A stretch of DNA of 64,000 nucleotides, from the NCBI GenBank assembly GCA_963668015.2, contig CAXXCR010000038.1:171774-235773 (forward strand), in the 5' to 3' direction. This stretch comes from Ilyobacter_A sp963668015. GTDB taxonomy: Bacteria; Fusobacteriota; Fusobacteriia; Fusobacteriales; Fusobacteriaceae. Made by a program: the position numbers and the translations under genes. Below are positions 52,408-61,178 of the stretch, in pieces (the first letter of the stretch is position 1; every line of letters begins with the position of its first letter). Below the pieces are notes generated by a model, which was not told where the DNA came from, did not search any database, and saw only the letters and a program-made list of their open reading frames with translations.

Positions 52408-52821
52408 ATGATAAAATTAACGGTTTACTATGAAGGGCAGTTTTGGGTCGGGGTAGTGGAACTTGTAGAAGATTCCAAGTTAAAGGTTTTTAGACATGTT
52501 TTCGGTAAAGAACCTACTGGTCCTGAAATATATAATTTTGTCGACAGATATTTTTTAGATTTGATAAGCAAAGATGTAAATGGAATAAGACAGGAGAAAG
52601 TTGAAAAGAAAAGTTTGAATCCTAAACGAGTTCAAAGGCAGATTGCCAAAAGCATGAAAAACAAAAGTTCTCTGTCATATGCCTATGAAGTTTTGCGTAT
52701 AGAAAGGGAGGCTTTTAAACTTGATTCCAAGAAAAGTAAAAAGCAGGACAAAGAATTGTCTAAAAAGCTTCGATTTGAACAAAAAAAACTGAAAAAAATA
52801 GAAAAAAGAAAAGGCAGATAG
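52408..52821 (+). CDS. yjdF: YjdF family protein (DUF2992)
   Basis: The protein of 137 residues begins MIKLTVYYEGQFWVGVVEL and continues VFGKEPTGPEIYNFVDRYF, which match the YjdF/DUF2992 family. The second half is very basic (KKSKKQDKELSKKLRFEQKK), also typical. Its leader carries the yjdF riboswitch. The known motif responds to azaaromatic compounds, so a role in handling toxic aromatics is possible, as known from other bacteria. Confidence 0.9.
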   Translation: MIKLTVYYEGQFWVGVVELVEDSKLKVFRHVFGKEPTGPEIYNFVDRYFLDLISKDVNGIRQEKVEKKSLNPKRVQRQIAKSMKNKSSLSYAYEVLRIEREAFKLDSKKSKKQDKELSKKLRFEQKKLKKIEKRKGR

Positions 52822-52871
52822 GTCAGGCAAGTCCTGAATTGGCTGAAAAATTAAACGAAATATTATTTAGT

Positions 52872-52902
52872 GCCTTCCAGTGAGAACAAGGAAGGCTTTT
52901 TT
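52872..52902 (+). terminator. Terminator after yjdF
   Basis: GCCTTCC and GGAAGGC form a 7-base stem with a following TTTTTT. Confidence 0.85.
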
Positions 52903-52927
52903 ATTTGTAAAGATAGAGGGAGGACAT

Positions 52928-55043
52928 GTGAAACTTAATTCCTACGAAATTTTAAAGAAATATTTCGGATATGAAGCTTTTAGGAAGTCACAGGAAAAAA
53001 TAATAACGAGTATACTTTCCGGCGATGATACGCTTGTGATAATGCCGACAGGTGGCGGTAAATCGATTTGCTACCAGATACCAGCATTACAGCTGGATGG
53101 TGTCACCATTGTAGTGTCTCCGCTTATTTCCCTTATGAAAGATCAAGTGGACAGTTTGAAAAACATGGGGATATCCGCAGAATATGTAAACAGCTCGTTA
53201 AGTGCAGAGGAAACCACTTCTGTCTTGAGAAGGGCTGCATCCGGTGAGTACCAGATATTGTACGTGGCTCCGGAAAGACTTCAAAACACTGAGTTTGTCC
53301 AAAGAATAAGCCAAGTCAAGATATCGCAGGTGGCAGTTGACGAGGCCCACTGTATATCCCAATGGGGGCATGACTTTAGAAAAAGCTACCTGGGGGTTTC
53401 TAAATTCATAGATCAGTTGGAGTCCAGGCCGGTGCTAAGTGCATTTACAGCCACAGCTACCCCAAAGGTACGTGAGGATATAGTAAGAAACCTTGGGATA
53501 AAACCAAAAATTTTTGTAGACGGTTTTGACAGGGAAAACCTGAAATTCTCTTTGGTAAAAGGGACAAACAGCCTTTCATATATATAAAAAATATCTGAGG
53601 GAGCACAGCGGTGAGTCCGGGATAATATATTCATCGACCAGGAAAGAAGTTGATGCAATATATAACGAACTGAAGGAGAGGAACCTCAGGGTCGGCAGGT
53701 ACCATGCAGGGTTAAGTGATAAGGAGAGAAAGGTCCAGCAGGAGGACTTTATCCATGACAGGATAGATGTTATTGTAGCCACCAATGCTTTTGGTATGGG
53801 TATTGACAAGTCCAATGTGAGGTTTGTTATTCACAGTAATCTTCCGAAAGATTTGGAAAGTTATTACCAGGAGGCTGGAAGAGCTGGAAGGGATAATCTT
53901 GATTCACACTGCATCTTGATATTCAATCCAAAGGATATAAAGACGCAGAGGTTCTTCATAGAGAATAATGAGTTTGAAAGTTCCCAGGAAATTATAGATA
54001 TAAAATATGAAAAACTAAATGCAATTGTCAGCTATTGCCATACCTCTAAATGTCTGAGGTCCTATATACTTGAGTATTTCGGCGATGATGGTATGGAAAA
54101 CTGCAGCAACTGCAGCAGCTGCCTTGATTCCGGCGAGGTGCAGGATATTACAGTTGAGGCACAGAAGATAATCTCGTGTATAGGAAGATTGAAAGAAAGA
54201 TACGGGATAAACATGATAGTGGGGATACTGGCAGGGTCCAGGAACCAGAATATACTCAAATTTGGGCTTGACAAGCAGTCCACTTACGGTCTGCTCAGCA
54301 GGTATCCTCAAAAAGAGATAAGGGCGCTCATAGACCTTCTAGTAGGGGATTCTTATCTAGAGGTCAGCAACGGAGAGTACCCGGTATTAAAGCTGACGAA
54401 AAAAGCGTATCAATTTATAAAAAACAAGGAAAAACTTTACAGAAAAGTCGTAATGGTTGAGAAGTCTAAGGTATATGAAGACAACGGTACTTTTGAACTG
54501 CTTAGAAAATTGAGGTTTGAGATAGCGAAATCGGAGGGCAGACCTCCGTTTACCGTATTTTCTGATACAACTCTAAGGGAGATGGCACACAAACTGCCTG
54601 TAAATCGTGAAGAGATGCTTGGTATAAACGGTGTGGGAGAGGTGAAATTTGAGAGGTACGGTGAAAAGTTTATTGCACTTATGGAAGGGATGAAAGGGGT
54701 TCCGCAACAAGAGACCGCAATAGAAGAAACCCTTGTAAAACCGACAAACCTGTCTAGTGATGAATTTTCCGTAAGCCTCTTCAAGAGCGGGATGGACATT
54801 GAGGAGATCGCCCAAAAGAGAAATCTAGGGGAAAATACTATAATAGGCCACTTGGTGAAAAATTTTGGCAAAGACAAAGAGCTGGATATTTCCTCGCTGT
54901 ACACAGCTGAGGAAGAGAAGCGGGTGATGGATGCAGTGGAAGAACTTGGCTCTTCTAAGTTGAAGCCGTTAAAGGATAAGCTTCCTGAGAGTATAAGTTA
55001 TGCCACTATTAAAATAGTGCTGGCTGTAAACAAGGTTTTGTAA
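52928..55043 (+). pseudogene. recQ: ATP-dependent DNA helicase RecQ, frameshifted near 53585
   Basis: RecQ unwinds DNA in recombination repair. The first frame starts with GTG (GGGAGG upstream; MKLNSYEILKKYFGYEAFRKSQ) and holds motif I MPTGGGKSICYQ, VVSPLISLMKDQ, the DEAH box and AFTATATPKVRED. It stops at 53587. One base over, the sequence continues YKKYLREHSGESGIIYSST and holds AGLSDKERKVQQEDF, VATNAFGMGIDKSNVRFVIH and EAGRAGRD. It ends with the RecQ-Ct zinc cysteines (CLRSYILEYFG and CSNCSSC) and an HRDC domain. One extra base in the ATATATATAAAAAA run explains the break; the intact protein would have about 705 residues. Confidence 0.92.
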
Positions 55044-55047
55044 TTAT

Positions 55048-55290
55048 ATAAATTACTGAATTTCTCTGGACACAGAGTTTAACAGAGATCTAAAACAAGA
55101 GCTGCACAGAGAGAGTTCTTGAAATCAGAAAAATTCTTTTTGTCACGAATTACAAAAATCTCACTAATCATTAAAAACGTAGAGAATTAAAGGCTTTTAG
55201 CATTTCTCTGTGAGACTCAATCTTTTCCTCTGTGCCGCTCTGTGGCCAAGGTTTTTGTGTACCTGCAAGAAATTCAGCAAATTATTGTAA
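55048..55290. repeat. Dispersed repeat family A, partial copy
   Basis: The stretch contains ATTACTGAATTTCTCTGG, CACAGAGTTTAACAGAG, TTTGTCACGAATTAC, CTCTGTGCCGCTCTGTGG and AAGAAATTCAGCAAATTATT, in the order of the other family A copies. The outermost terminal repeats are absent. Confidence 0.78.
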
Positions 55291-55330
55291 CTTAAAATTT
55301 TTTTATAAAAGAGGAGACGTACGGGAAATT

Positions 55331-56188
55331 ATGATATATTTTTTATTTTTAAAACACCCCAAGGGTGAGGAATTATATAGTGTGCCCAAAGAAAAAGAGG
55401 ATATTGCAAGGAGGTATTTTAAAAGCACATCCACTTTAGAAACTGAGGTAAATATAGAGGGGAAAAGCTACCGGGCTCTAATCGACTATCAGGTATTTGC
55501 AAATCTGGCTAATTTTGACTGCTTTAACTGTCTAGAACACTGCTGTGCAGACACCCCTGCTGTGCACAGTGCTGATACGAGGGAGCTTATTTTGGACAAC
55601 CTTGATGAGTATAACAGGCTTACAAAAAATGTAGATATAATGAAAGATCTGGGGTATTCTATGGATGAGATAGAGGACAGCATCTCGAGAGATCCGCTAA
55701 TGATTCCAGAGAGACACGTAGAAGAGGAGATAGAACTGTGTACTTGTTCGTTTAAGCCAAACAACAGGGCTACAATATGTGCTTTGCATTCGCTTTGTCT
55801 GGATAAGGATATGGGGGCCGAAGAGATACTGAGATACAAACCGACAATATGCAGCCTTTGGCCTATTGAAATACTGGCGGAGGAGGATCTGTCACTGCTG
55901 TACATAAGTCTGCCGGATGATTTTACCAATGAGTTCAGCATAGAGGACTATTACTCTCAAGCGTGTATAAACAAAGAATACGCAGACAGCCCCGAGTTCA
56001 GAAGGAAAAATCCGGAAGGTTTTTCTGAAAGTGATTATAAGCCACTTATAATTTCTTATGCAGATACGATAAAATATGGGTTGGGGGGAGAGTGCTATCT
56101 CGCCATTAAAAATAGGCTCATAGAAGATGGGCTGATATCTCAGGAAGAGTTCGGTGATTCTTCACAGCAGATAAACAAAACTTTTTAG
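55331..56188 (+). CDS. Cysteine-rich protein, DUF3109-like
   Basis: The protein of 285 residues carries clustered cysteines that could bind a metal or an iron-sulfur cluster: FDCFNCLEHCCAD near residue 65, then ELCTCSF, TICALHSLCLDKD and YKPTICSLWPIEI. This order resembles DUF3109. The ATG at 55331 is chosen by plausibility; GAGGAG lies 14 bases upstream, which is long. The gene follows a repeat family A copy. Function unknown. Confidence 0.7.
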   Translation: MIYFLFLKHPKGEELYSVPKEKEDIARRYFKSTSTLETEVNIEGKSYRALIDYQVFANLANFDCFNCLEHCCADTPAVHSADTRELILDNLDEYNRLTKNVDIMKDLGYSMDEIEDSISRDPLMIPERHVEEEIELCTCSFKPNNRATICALHSLCLDKDMGAEEILRYKPTICSLWPIEILAEEDLSLLYISLPDDFTNEFSIEDYYSQACINKEYADSPEFRRKNPEGFSESDYKPLIISYADTIKYGLGGECYLAIKNRLIEDGLISQEEFGDSSQQINKTF

Positions 56189-56235
56189 TTGGAAAACCTG
56201 CAAAAGAGATATTTATATAATTTCAATTAAAATGA

Positions 56236-56260
56236 AAGGCTGGAGATTAACTCCAGCCTT
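56236..56260. terminator. Bidirectional hairpin at the end of hflX
   Basis: AAGGCTGGAG and CTCCAGCCTT form a perfect 10-base stem overlapping the hflX stop; it separates convergent genes. Confidence 0.75.
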
Positions 56261-57572
56261 CGTCATCTTTTACAATAAATTTTTTATAAATATTCAACTC
56301 TTTTGGATTTAAAAAAGTGCTAACCAGAAGACCGTTTTCGACATACTTTTGACGGGATACCCTAGTTTTTTCCAAAATATATGATGCGGATCCACCTTCT
56401 GAAAACGGAATCAAAAGAGTTGCTTTCACCTCATTTTTAAACAGTTTTTTTTCTATTTTTTCTACAAGTTTATCTATACCAGCCCCTGTTAAAGCTGATA
56501 TATCCACGTAATCCTCTCCGGAACTATATTTTTTCATCAATTCATCAGGACTGAGCTTATCTGTTTTATTTTCAGCCACTATATATGGTGTTTCCCCACC
56601 ATCAAGCTCCTTTACAACCTCTTTAGTAACCTTGAGTTGGTGTTCATAATCTTTTCTAGATATATCTACAACGTAGATTAGGAGGTCGGCTTCCTCTATC
56701 TCTTCTAAAGTTGATTTAAATGCTTCAATAAGAAAATGTGGCAGTTTGCTTACAAAACCGACTGTGTCAATCAGGATAAACTGTGACTTATCCTTTAATT
56801 GAATTTTTCTGTGAAATGGATCCAATGTGGCAAACAGCATATCTTTTACAAAAGAATCGGTTCTGCTGTCGGGCTCACCATTTAAACGCATGAGATGGTT
56901 CATAAGTGTTGATTTTCCTGAATTGGTATAACCTACTAGAGCCACAGTGGGTATGGCACTTTTTTTCCTTTGGCTTCTTTGAACCTCACGGTGTTTTTTT
57001 ACCTGTTTCAGGGCCTTTTCGATATCGGATATCCGTTTAGAGATAACCCTCCTATCCAACTCTAACTGTGTCTCACCGAGCCCTCTGGTACCTATTCCTG
57101 CTCCTGTTCTGGATAACTCTTCACCCAAACCTATAAGCCGTGGAAGTTGGTAACGCAGTTTTGCAAGTTCCACCTGCAGTTTACCTTCTTTGGATATTGC
57201 TCTTTGGGCAAATATATTTAGGATAAGAGTGGTTCTGTCTATTATTCTCATTTCCAGGATTTTTTCCAAATTCCGTATCTGTATGCCTGAAAGCTCATCG
57301 TCAAAAATAATTAAATCTATATTTTTCCGGCGGGCAAGCAGACCGATCTCCTCTATTTTACCTTTACCGAGATATGTAGAGGCCTCTATTCTATCCCTTT
57401 TCTGACGTACTATATCCACTATTTCATATTCTGCAGCTTCGGCTAGTTCTTTTAATTCGTTAAGAGAGTCATCTAGGGATACCCTATAGGATTTCCCCTG
57501 TATCTCCATACCGACTAAAATTACCCTTTTCTTTGCAGAATGATAAGTATATTCACTGTTAATATTAATCAC
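56247..57572 (-). CDS. hflX: Ribosome-associated GTPase HflX
   Basis: The protein of about 441 residues has the HflX N-terminal domain (YLGKGKIEEIG, FDDELSGIQIRNLE, DRTTLILNIFAQRA), the linker TGAGIGTRGLGETQLE and a G domain. G1 is GYTNSGKST, G3 DTVGF, G4 NKTD and G5 SALTG. It rescues or dissociates stalled or hibernating ribosomes. The start is uncertain: the GTG at 57572 lies in the ribosome-binding site GAGGTG, and normal spacing would place the start at an ATT codon 9 bases later. Confidence 0.93.
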   Translation of the reverse strand: MININSEYTYHSAKKRVILVGMEIQGKSYRVSLDDSLNELKELAEAAEYEIVDIVRQKRDRIEASTYLGKGKIEEIGLLARRKNIDLIIFDDELSGIQIRNLEKILEMRIIDRTTLILNIFAQRAISKEGKLQVELAKLRYQLPRLIGLGEELSRTGAGIGTRGLGETQLELDRRVISKRISDIEKALKQVKKHREVQRSQRKKSAIPTVALVGYTNSGKSTLMNHLMRLNGEPDSRTDSFVKDMLFATLDPFHRKIQLKDKSQFILIDTVGFVSKLPHFLIEAFKSTLEEIEEADLLIYVVDISRKDYEHQLKVTKEVVKELDGGETPYIVAENKTDKLSPDELMKKYSSGEDYVDISALTGAGIDKLVEKIEKKLFKNEVKATLLIPFSEGGSASYILEKTRVSRQKYVENGLLVSTFLNPKELNIYKKFIVKDDEGWS

Positions 57573-57688
57573 CTCATTAATGTATTAGCTTTCTAGATTA
57601 TACCATATTTTTTATGTAAAAGAGTTTTAAATATTAAAAATAGGTTTATGACAGATATAAGATTAAAATTTCATATAAGTGACCTAGT

Positions 57689-57729
57689 TGTGACACAAGA
57701 TTGTCACATTTACACTGTAGACTTAATAT
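57689..57729 (+). promoter_or_regulatory. Promoter with overlapping dyad operator for the secreted peptide genes
   Basis: TTGTCA (57701-57706) and TAATAT (57724-57729) are spaced by 17 bases. The dyad TGTGACA-CAAGAT-TGTCACA (57689-57708) covers the -35 box. Its half-sites resemble CRP half-sites, but the 10-base gap between TGTGA and TCACA is too long for CRP, so another regulator is likely. Confidence 0.65.
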
Positions 57730-57770
57730 CAAGAAAAAAGATAAAAATAAAAAATCAGGAGGTAATAGAT

Positions 57771-57920
57771 ATGAAAAAATTAATAGTGATTGGGATATTA
57801 GTGATGGGAATGTCAGCATTTGCAAGTGGTGTAACAAAGTATGGGGTTACAGAGAGTGAAAGCACTAGACTGTCGAGACCGCTGATGATAGATCTATTCG
57901 GAGACTACGGAAACAGATAA
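57771..57920 (+). CDS. Small secreted peptide, copy 1 (49 residues)
   Basis: The peptide has a clear Sec signal: MKKLIVIGILVMGMSAFA, with cleavage predicted before or after SG. The mature part of about 30 residues ends in STRLSRPLMIDLFGDYGNR. The ATG lies 8 bases after AGGAGG. A second gene of the same length follows 68 bases downstream with 40 of 49 residues identical. I know no family with this ending. It could be a peptide signal, an envelope-associated factor or a bacteriocin-like product; no immunity or export gene is adjacent. Confidence 0.8.
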   Translation: MKKLIVIGILVMGMSAFASGVTKYGVTESESTRLSRPLMIDLFGDYGNR

Positions 57921-57988
57921 ACGATGTACCAGTTATCGGTAGTATGTAAATAATGTGGTAAGAGGAAAAAAATTAGGAGGAAACAGAT

Positions 57989-58138
57989 ATGAAAAAATTA
58001 ATATTGATGGGAATATTGGTAATGGGAATGTCAGCATTTGCAAGCGGAACAACAAACGATGGGATGAAAGTAAGTGAAAGCACAAGACTGTCGAGGCCAC
58101 TGATGATAGAGCTATTTGGAGACTATGGAAACAGGTAA
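57989..58138 (+). CDS. Small secreted peptide, copy 2 (49 residues)
   Basis: This second copy has the signal MKKLILMGILVMGMSAFA and an ending STRLSRPLMIELFGDYGNR. Differences from copy 1 cluster in the first third of the mature peptide (TTNDGMKV against VTKYGVTE), while the last 21 residues differ at one position only (Asp to Glu). AGGAGG precedes the ATG by 8 bases, as in copy 1. A strong terminator follows. Both copies probably share one transcript from the promoter at 57701. Confidence 0.8.
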   Translation: MKKLILMGILVMGMSAFASGTTNDGMKVSESTRLSRPLMIELFGDYGNR

Positions 58139-58160
58139 AAATGAATAAATTATAAATCCA

Positions 58161-58204
58161 CAAAATACAGCAATAAGAAACTGATTGCTGTATTTTGTTT
58201 TTTT
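58161..58204 (+). terminator. Terminator after the peptide genes
   Basis: CAAAATACAGCAAT and ATTGCTGTATTTTG form a perfect 14-base stem followed by a T-run. Confidence 0.9.
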
Positions 58205-58246
58205 AAAATCCAGAAAAAGATAGCCGCATAATAAAATTTATGTAGT

Positions 58247-59704
58247 CTATCTTTTTCTGGCAGAAATAGAGTACAGAAGTATTAGAACAGAAAATATCTC
58301 AAGCCTTCCAAGAAGCATTGCAAAGATAAGCACCACTTTACTATAAGGATCGAAGAAACTGTAGTTTTCAATAGCCCCCACCCTGGCAAGTCCTGGTCCT
58401 ATATTTCCAAGTGAAGCAATGGATGCCGAGAAGCTGGTGACAATGTCATAACCCATAAAAGCCAGAAAAAGTGTTATGGCGGCAAAGAAAAAAATGAAAA
58501 GCACGAAAAATGCCATAACATTTCTAAGTATTCGATCTTCTATAACCTCGCTGTCCAATTTCAACGAGAAAACTGCTCTGGGATGAACCATCCTTTTAAG
58601 CTCATGTGAAAGGTGCTTGGACATAATAAGTATCCTTATCTGCTTTACTCCCCCTCCTGTAGATCCTGCAGATCCTCCGAAAAACATCAGAGTTACCAGA
58701 ACAAGTGTTGAAAATGAAGGCCATATGTTAAAGTCAGCAGTTGAAAATCCTGTTGTAGTGCATATAGAAACCACTTGAAAAGCGGCATCTCTCAAAGAGG
58801 TCAAATATGAGTTTCCATACCGGATTATGTCGGAAAAATACAGGTTTAATGAAACCAGGATAGTTGTTATTCCCAGTATAGATGTGTAGAACTTCCACTC
58901 GCTGTCCCTAAAAAAGTTTTTAAATTTTCCGTTAACAAGGTAAAAATGCAGGGTGAAGTTTACTCCTGCAAGGTACATGAAAATAATGATTACCACCTCT
59001 ATATATACACTGTGGAATCCTGCGACAGAGCTGTTTAAGGTTGAAAAACCACCTGTTGCCAAAGTTCCGAAAGTATGGCACAGGGAGTCGTATAAATCCA
59101 TTCCTCCAAGCATAAGCAGGAGAGTTTGAACTAGAGTCATGCCTGAGTATATGAGCCACAGAATTTTTGCAGTGTCTTTGATTTTGGGTTTTAAACGGCT
59201 TTTTATCGGTCCTGGAACCTCAGCATTGTAAAGTTGTCCTGGCGATATACCCAGCATCGGCAAAACTGCTATTGTGAGCAGTACTATCCCCATTCCTCCT
59301 ATCCAGTGTGTCATGCTGCGCCAAAACAGTACGCCCTTTGGAACGGACTCGATGTTGCCTAAGACAGATGCCCCTGTGGTGGTGAAACCTGAGGTAGCTT
59401 CGAAAACACAGTCTATAAAAAAATCCAGTGAGTCACTCAGGTAGAACGGCAGTGCCCCGAATAGCGAGGCAAGTATCCAGCCCAGTGAAACTATCACAAA
59501 GCCTTCGCTGGCCATTATTCTTTTCTCAGAATGGAAAGCCAAGACAAAGGAAATTCCGAATGCCAGTGTGGTCAGCAGTGAAACAATGATAGCATTTACA
59601 TCAGGCCCCTTATAATAAAAAGCGAAGATTAGTGGGAAAATCATAGCAAATGCAAGCACAATTAGAAGAAAACCCTGTATTTTAAATATCAGCTTCCAGT
59701 TCAT
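58247..59704 (-). CDS. trkH: Potassium uptake protein TrkH
   Basis: The membrane protein of 485 residues has the four selectivity-filter repeats of the Trk/Ktr family: SGFTTTGAS near residue 110, LATGGFST near 216, CTTTGFSTAD near 315 and SLGNIGPG near 430. About ten spans surround them. THWIGGMGIVLLTIAVLPMLG is a family segment. It overlaps trkA by 4 bases (ATGA) and forms the channel of the K+ uptake complex gated by TrkA. Confidence 0.95.
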   Translation of the reverse strand: MNWKLIFKIQGFLLIVLAFAMIFPLIFAFYYKGPDVNAIIVSLLTTLAFGISFVLAFHSEKRIMASEGFVIVSLGWILASLFGALPFYLSDSLDFFIDCVFEATSGFTTTGASVLGNIESVPKGVLFWRSMTHWIGGMGIVLLTIAVLPMLGISPGQLYNAEVPGPIKSRLKPKIKDTAKILWLIYSGMTLVQTLLLMLGGMDLYDSLCHTFGTLATGGFSTLNSSVAGFHSVYIEVVIIIFMYLAGVNFTLHFYLVNGKFKNFFRDSEWKFYTSILGITTILVSLNLYFSDIIRYGNSYLTSLRDAAFQVVSICTTTGFSTADFNIWPSFSTLVLVTLMFFGGSAGSTGGGVKQIRILIMSKHLSHELKRMVHPRAVFSLKLDSEVIEDRILRNVMAFFVLFIFFFAAITLFLAFMGYDIVTSFSASIASLGNIGPGLARVGAIENYSFFDPYSKVVLIFAMLLGRLEIFSVLILLYSISARKR

Positions 59705-61074
59705 TTTCTACCACCCGACTTCACAGAAAACCTTTTTTCAACCTCGTAGATACTTTGAGGAAGAAGGAAAATCACCAGACGGTCTCCAAGCATTATGACA
59801 TCGTTTCCTGTGGGAATAATTACTTCTTCTCCTCTTATTATTACCCCTATAATTGTTTTTGGAGGAAGCAGGATATCTTTTAGAGGGATGTTCAATATGG
59901 GAAGATTTTCTGTGACATTTATCCCTATGGTGGAGGCTTCTATCTCCGTAAATGATGACACTGAAAATATATCCTCTTTTCTAGTGCGTTTAAGAGTTTC
60001 GCCTACAGTAAGGGCATTTGGGGAAAATACCGTGTCTATGGAAGCCAGGTTGTTCATAATACCCACAGTGGAACTGTTTTGTATTATGCATATTGTTTTT
60101 GCTGCTCCGTATTTTTTTGATGTGAAGGCACCGAGGATATTGTACTGGTCATTGTCGCTCATATTTACCACGCAGGCTCCAGACATTTGAAGCTCCTCCA
60201 TTAAAAACCTGTCAGTGGCAGACCCGTTTATAACCAGGACATCTTCTAAGTTTGAGCTGAGATATTTGCACCTTTCCCTGTCCTCCTCTATCAAGGTAAC
60301 GGTTTTGTTCAGCTTGACAAGGACCCTTGAAAGTTCTACGGCGACTTTGCTACTCCCTATGATAATGATGTTGTTCAGTTGCTTTATTCCAAGTGAGAAG
60401 TAAGTTCTCACTATTTTTTTTACAATTTCTGTTTTACCTACAAAATAAAGTTTGTCGTTTGGGTATATTATGCTGTTTCCGTCGGGGATTATTATTTCAC
60501 CGCCCCTTTGTATGGCTACGATTCTGACAAGGTCGAATATTTTGTCCAGTCTGCTTATTTGGTATAGGGGCATAGAGGGATATTTAAATTTTTCGTTTAC
60601 CTTTACTCCTACCATCTGCGCCAAGCGTTTTCCGTAGCTGGCTATCTCAAAAATATCTGGGTTGGTTATGAGCTGTATAATTTTTTCCACGGTAAGTTTC
60701 AGGGGCTTCACAACTATATCTATTCCGAAATCTTCCGGGGAAGCCTTTCCGGTACCGAAGAATTTTGAGTAGTCATCTATTTTGGCAGCAATGGAAAGTT
60801 TGCCTGAGGAGTGTTTTTTGGCAATAGAAGATGCTATAAGGTTGTTCTTGTCGGTAACTGCAGCAATAAAAAGCCCGGCTTCCTCTATACCGGACTTTAA
60901 AAGTACCTGAGCATCTGTAGCATCCCCGTGGATAATCATGGCATCTAGGGTTCTTTTTAAAAATCTGGTACGCTCATCATTTTTCTCGATAATGGTTACA
61001 CCGTACCCCTCATAAATAAGCTTTTGGGCTATACCTATTCCTATATCTCCTCCGCCTGCAATTATTATATCCAT
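59701..61074 (-). CDS. trkA: Trk potassium uptake regulator TrkA
   Basis: The cytoplasmic protein of 457 residues has two RCK units. The first starts MDIIIAGGGDIGIGIAQKL and continues with MIIHGDATDAQVL; the second, from about residue 230, starts NIIIIGSSKVAVELSRVL and has VLVINGSATD. Each is followed by an RCK_C (TrkA_C) domain. The second nucleotide-binding loop reads GSSKVA instead of GxGxxG, which is common in the second half. AAAGGGGAA precedes the ATG. It is the first gene of the trkA-trkH operon. Confidence 0.95.
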   Translation of the reverse strand: MDIIIAGGGDIGIGIAQKLIYEGYGVTIIEKNDERTRFLKRTLDAMIIHGDATDAQVLLKSGIEEAGLFIAAVTDKNNLIASSIAKKHSSGKLSIAAKIDDYSKFFGTGKASPEDFGIDIVVKPLKLTVEKIIQLITNPDIFEIASYGKRLAQMVGVKVNEKFKYPSMPLYQISRLDKIFDLVRIVAIQRGGEIIIPDGNSIIYPNDKLYFVGKTEIVKKIVRTYFSLGIKQLNNIIIIGSSKVAVELSRVLVKLNKTVTLIEEDRERCKYLSSNLEDVLVINGSATDRFLMEELQMSGACVVNMSDNDQYNILGAFTSKKYGAAKTICIIQNSSTVGIMNNLASIDTVFSPNALTVGETLKRTRKEDIFSVSSFTEIEASTIGINVTENLPILNIPLKDILLPPKTIIGVIIRGEEVIIPTGNDVIMLGDRLVIFLLPQSIYEVEKRFSVKSGGRK

Positions 61075-61178
61075 ATGAATTCCCCTTTAAAAATCCAACG
61101 GTAAATTACACATCTTTCTTATATAAGGTATTTTTCGGGTTTTTATTAAAAATCCTTTCAGTTGCTTAAATTACTTAA

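Noticed and set aside
55232..55330. Upstream extension of the Cys-rich protein gene
   Set aside because: The extra codons lie in repeat family A; the protein plan fits the ATG at 55331.
57689..57708. CRP site before the peptide genes
   Set aside because: The gap between TGTGA and TCACA is 10 bases instead of 6, so it does not fit CRP.
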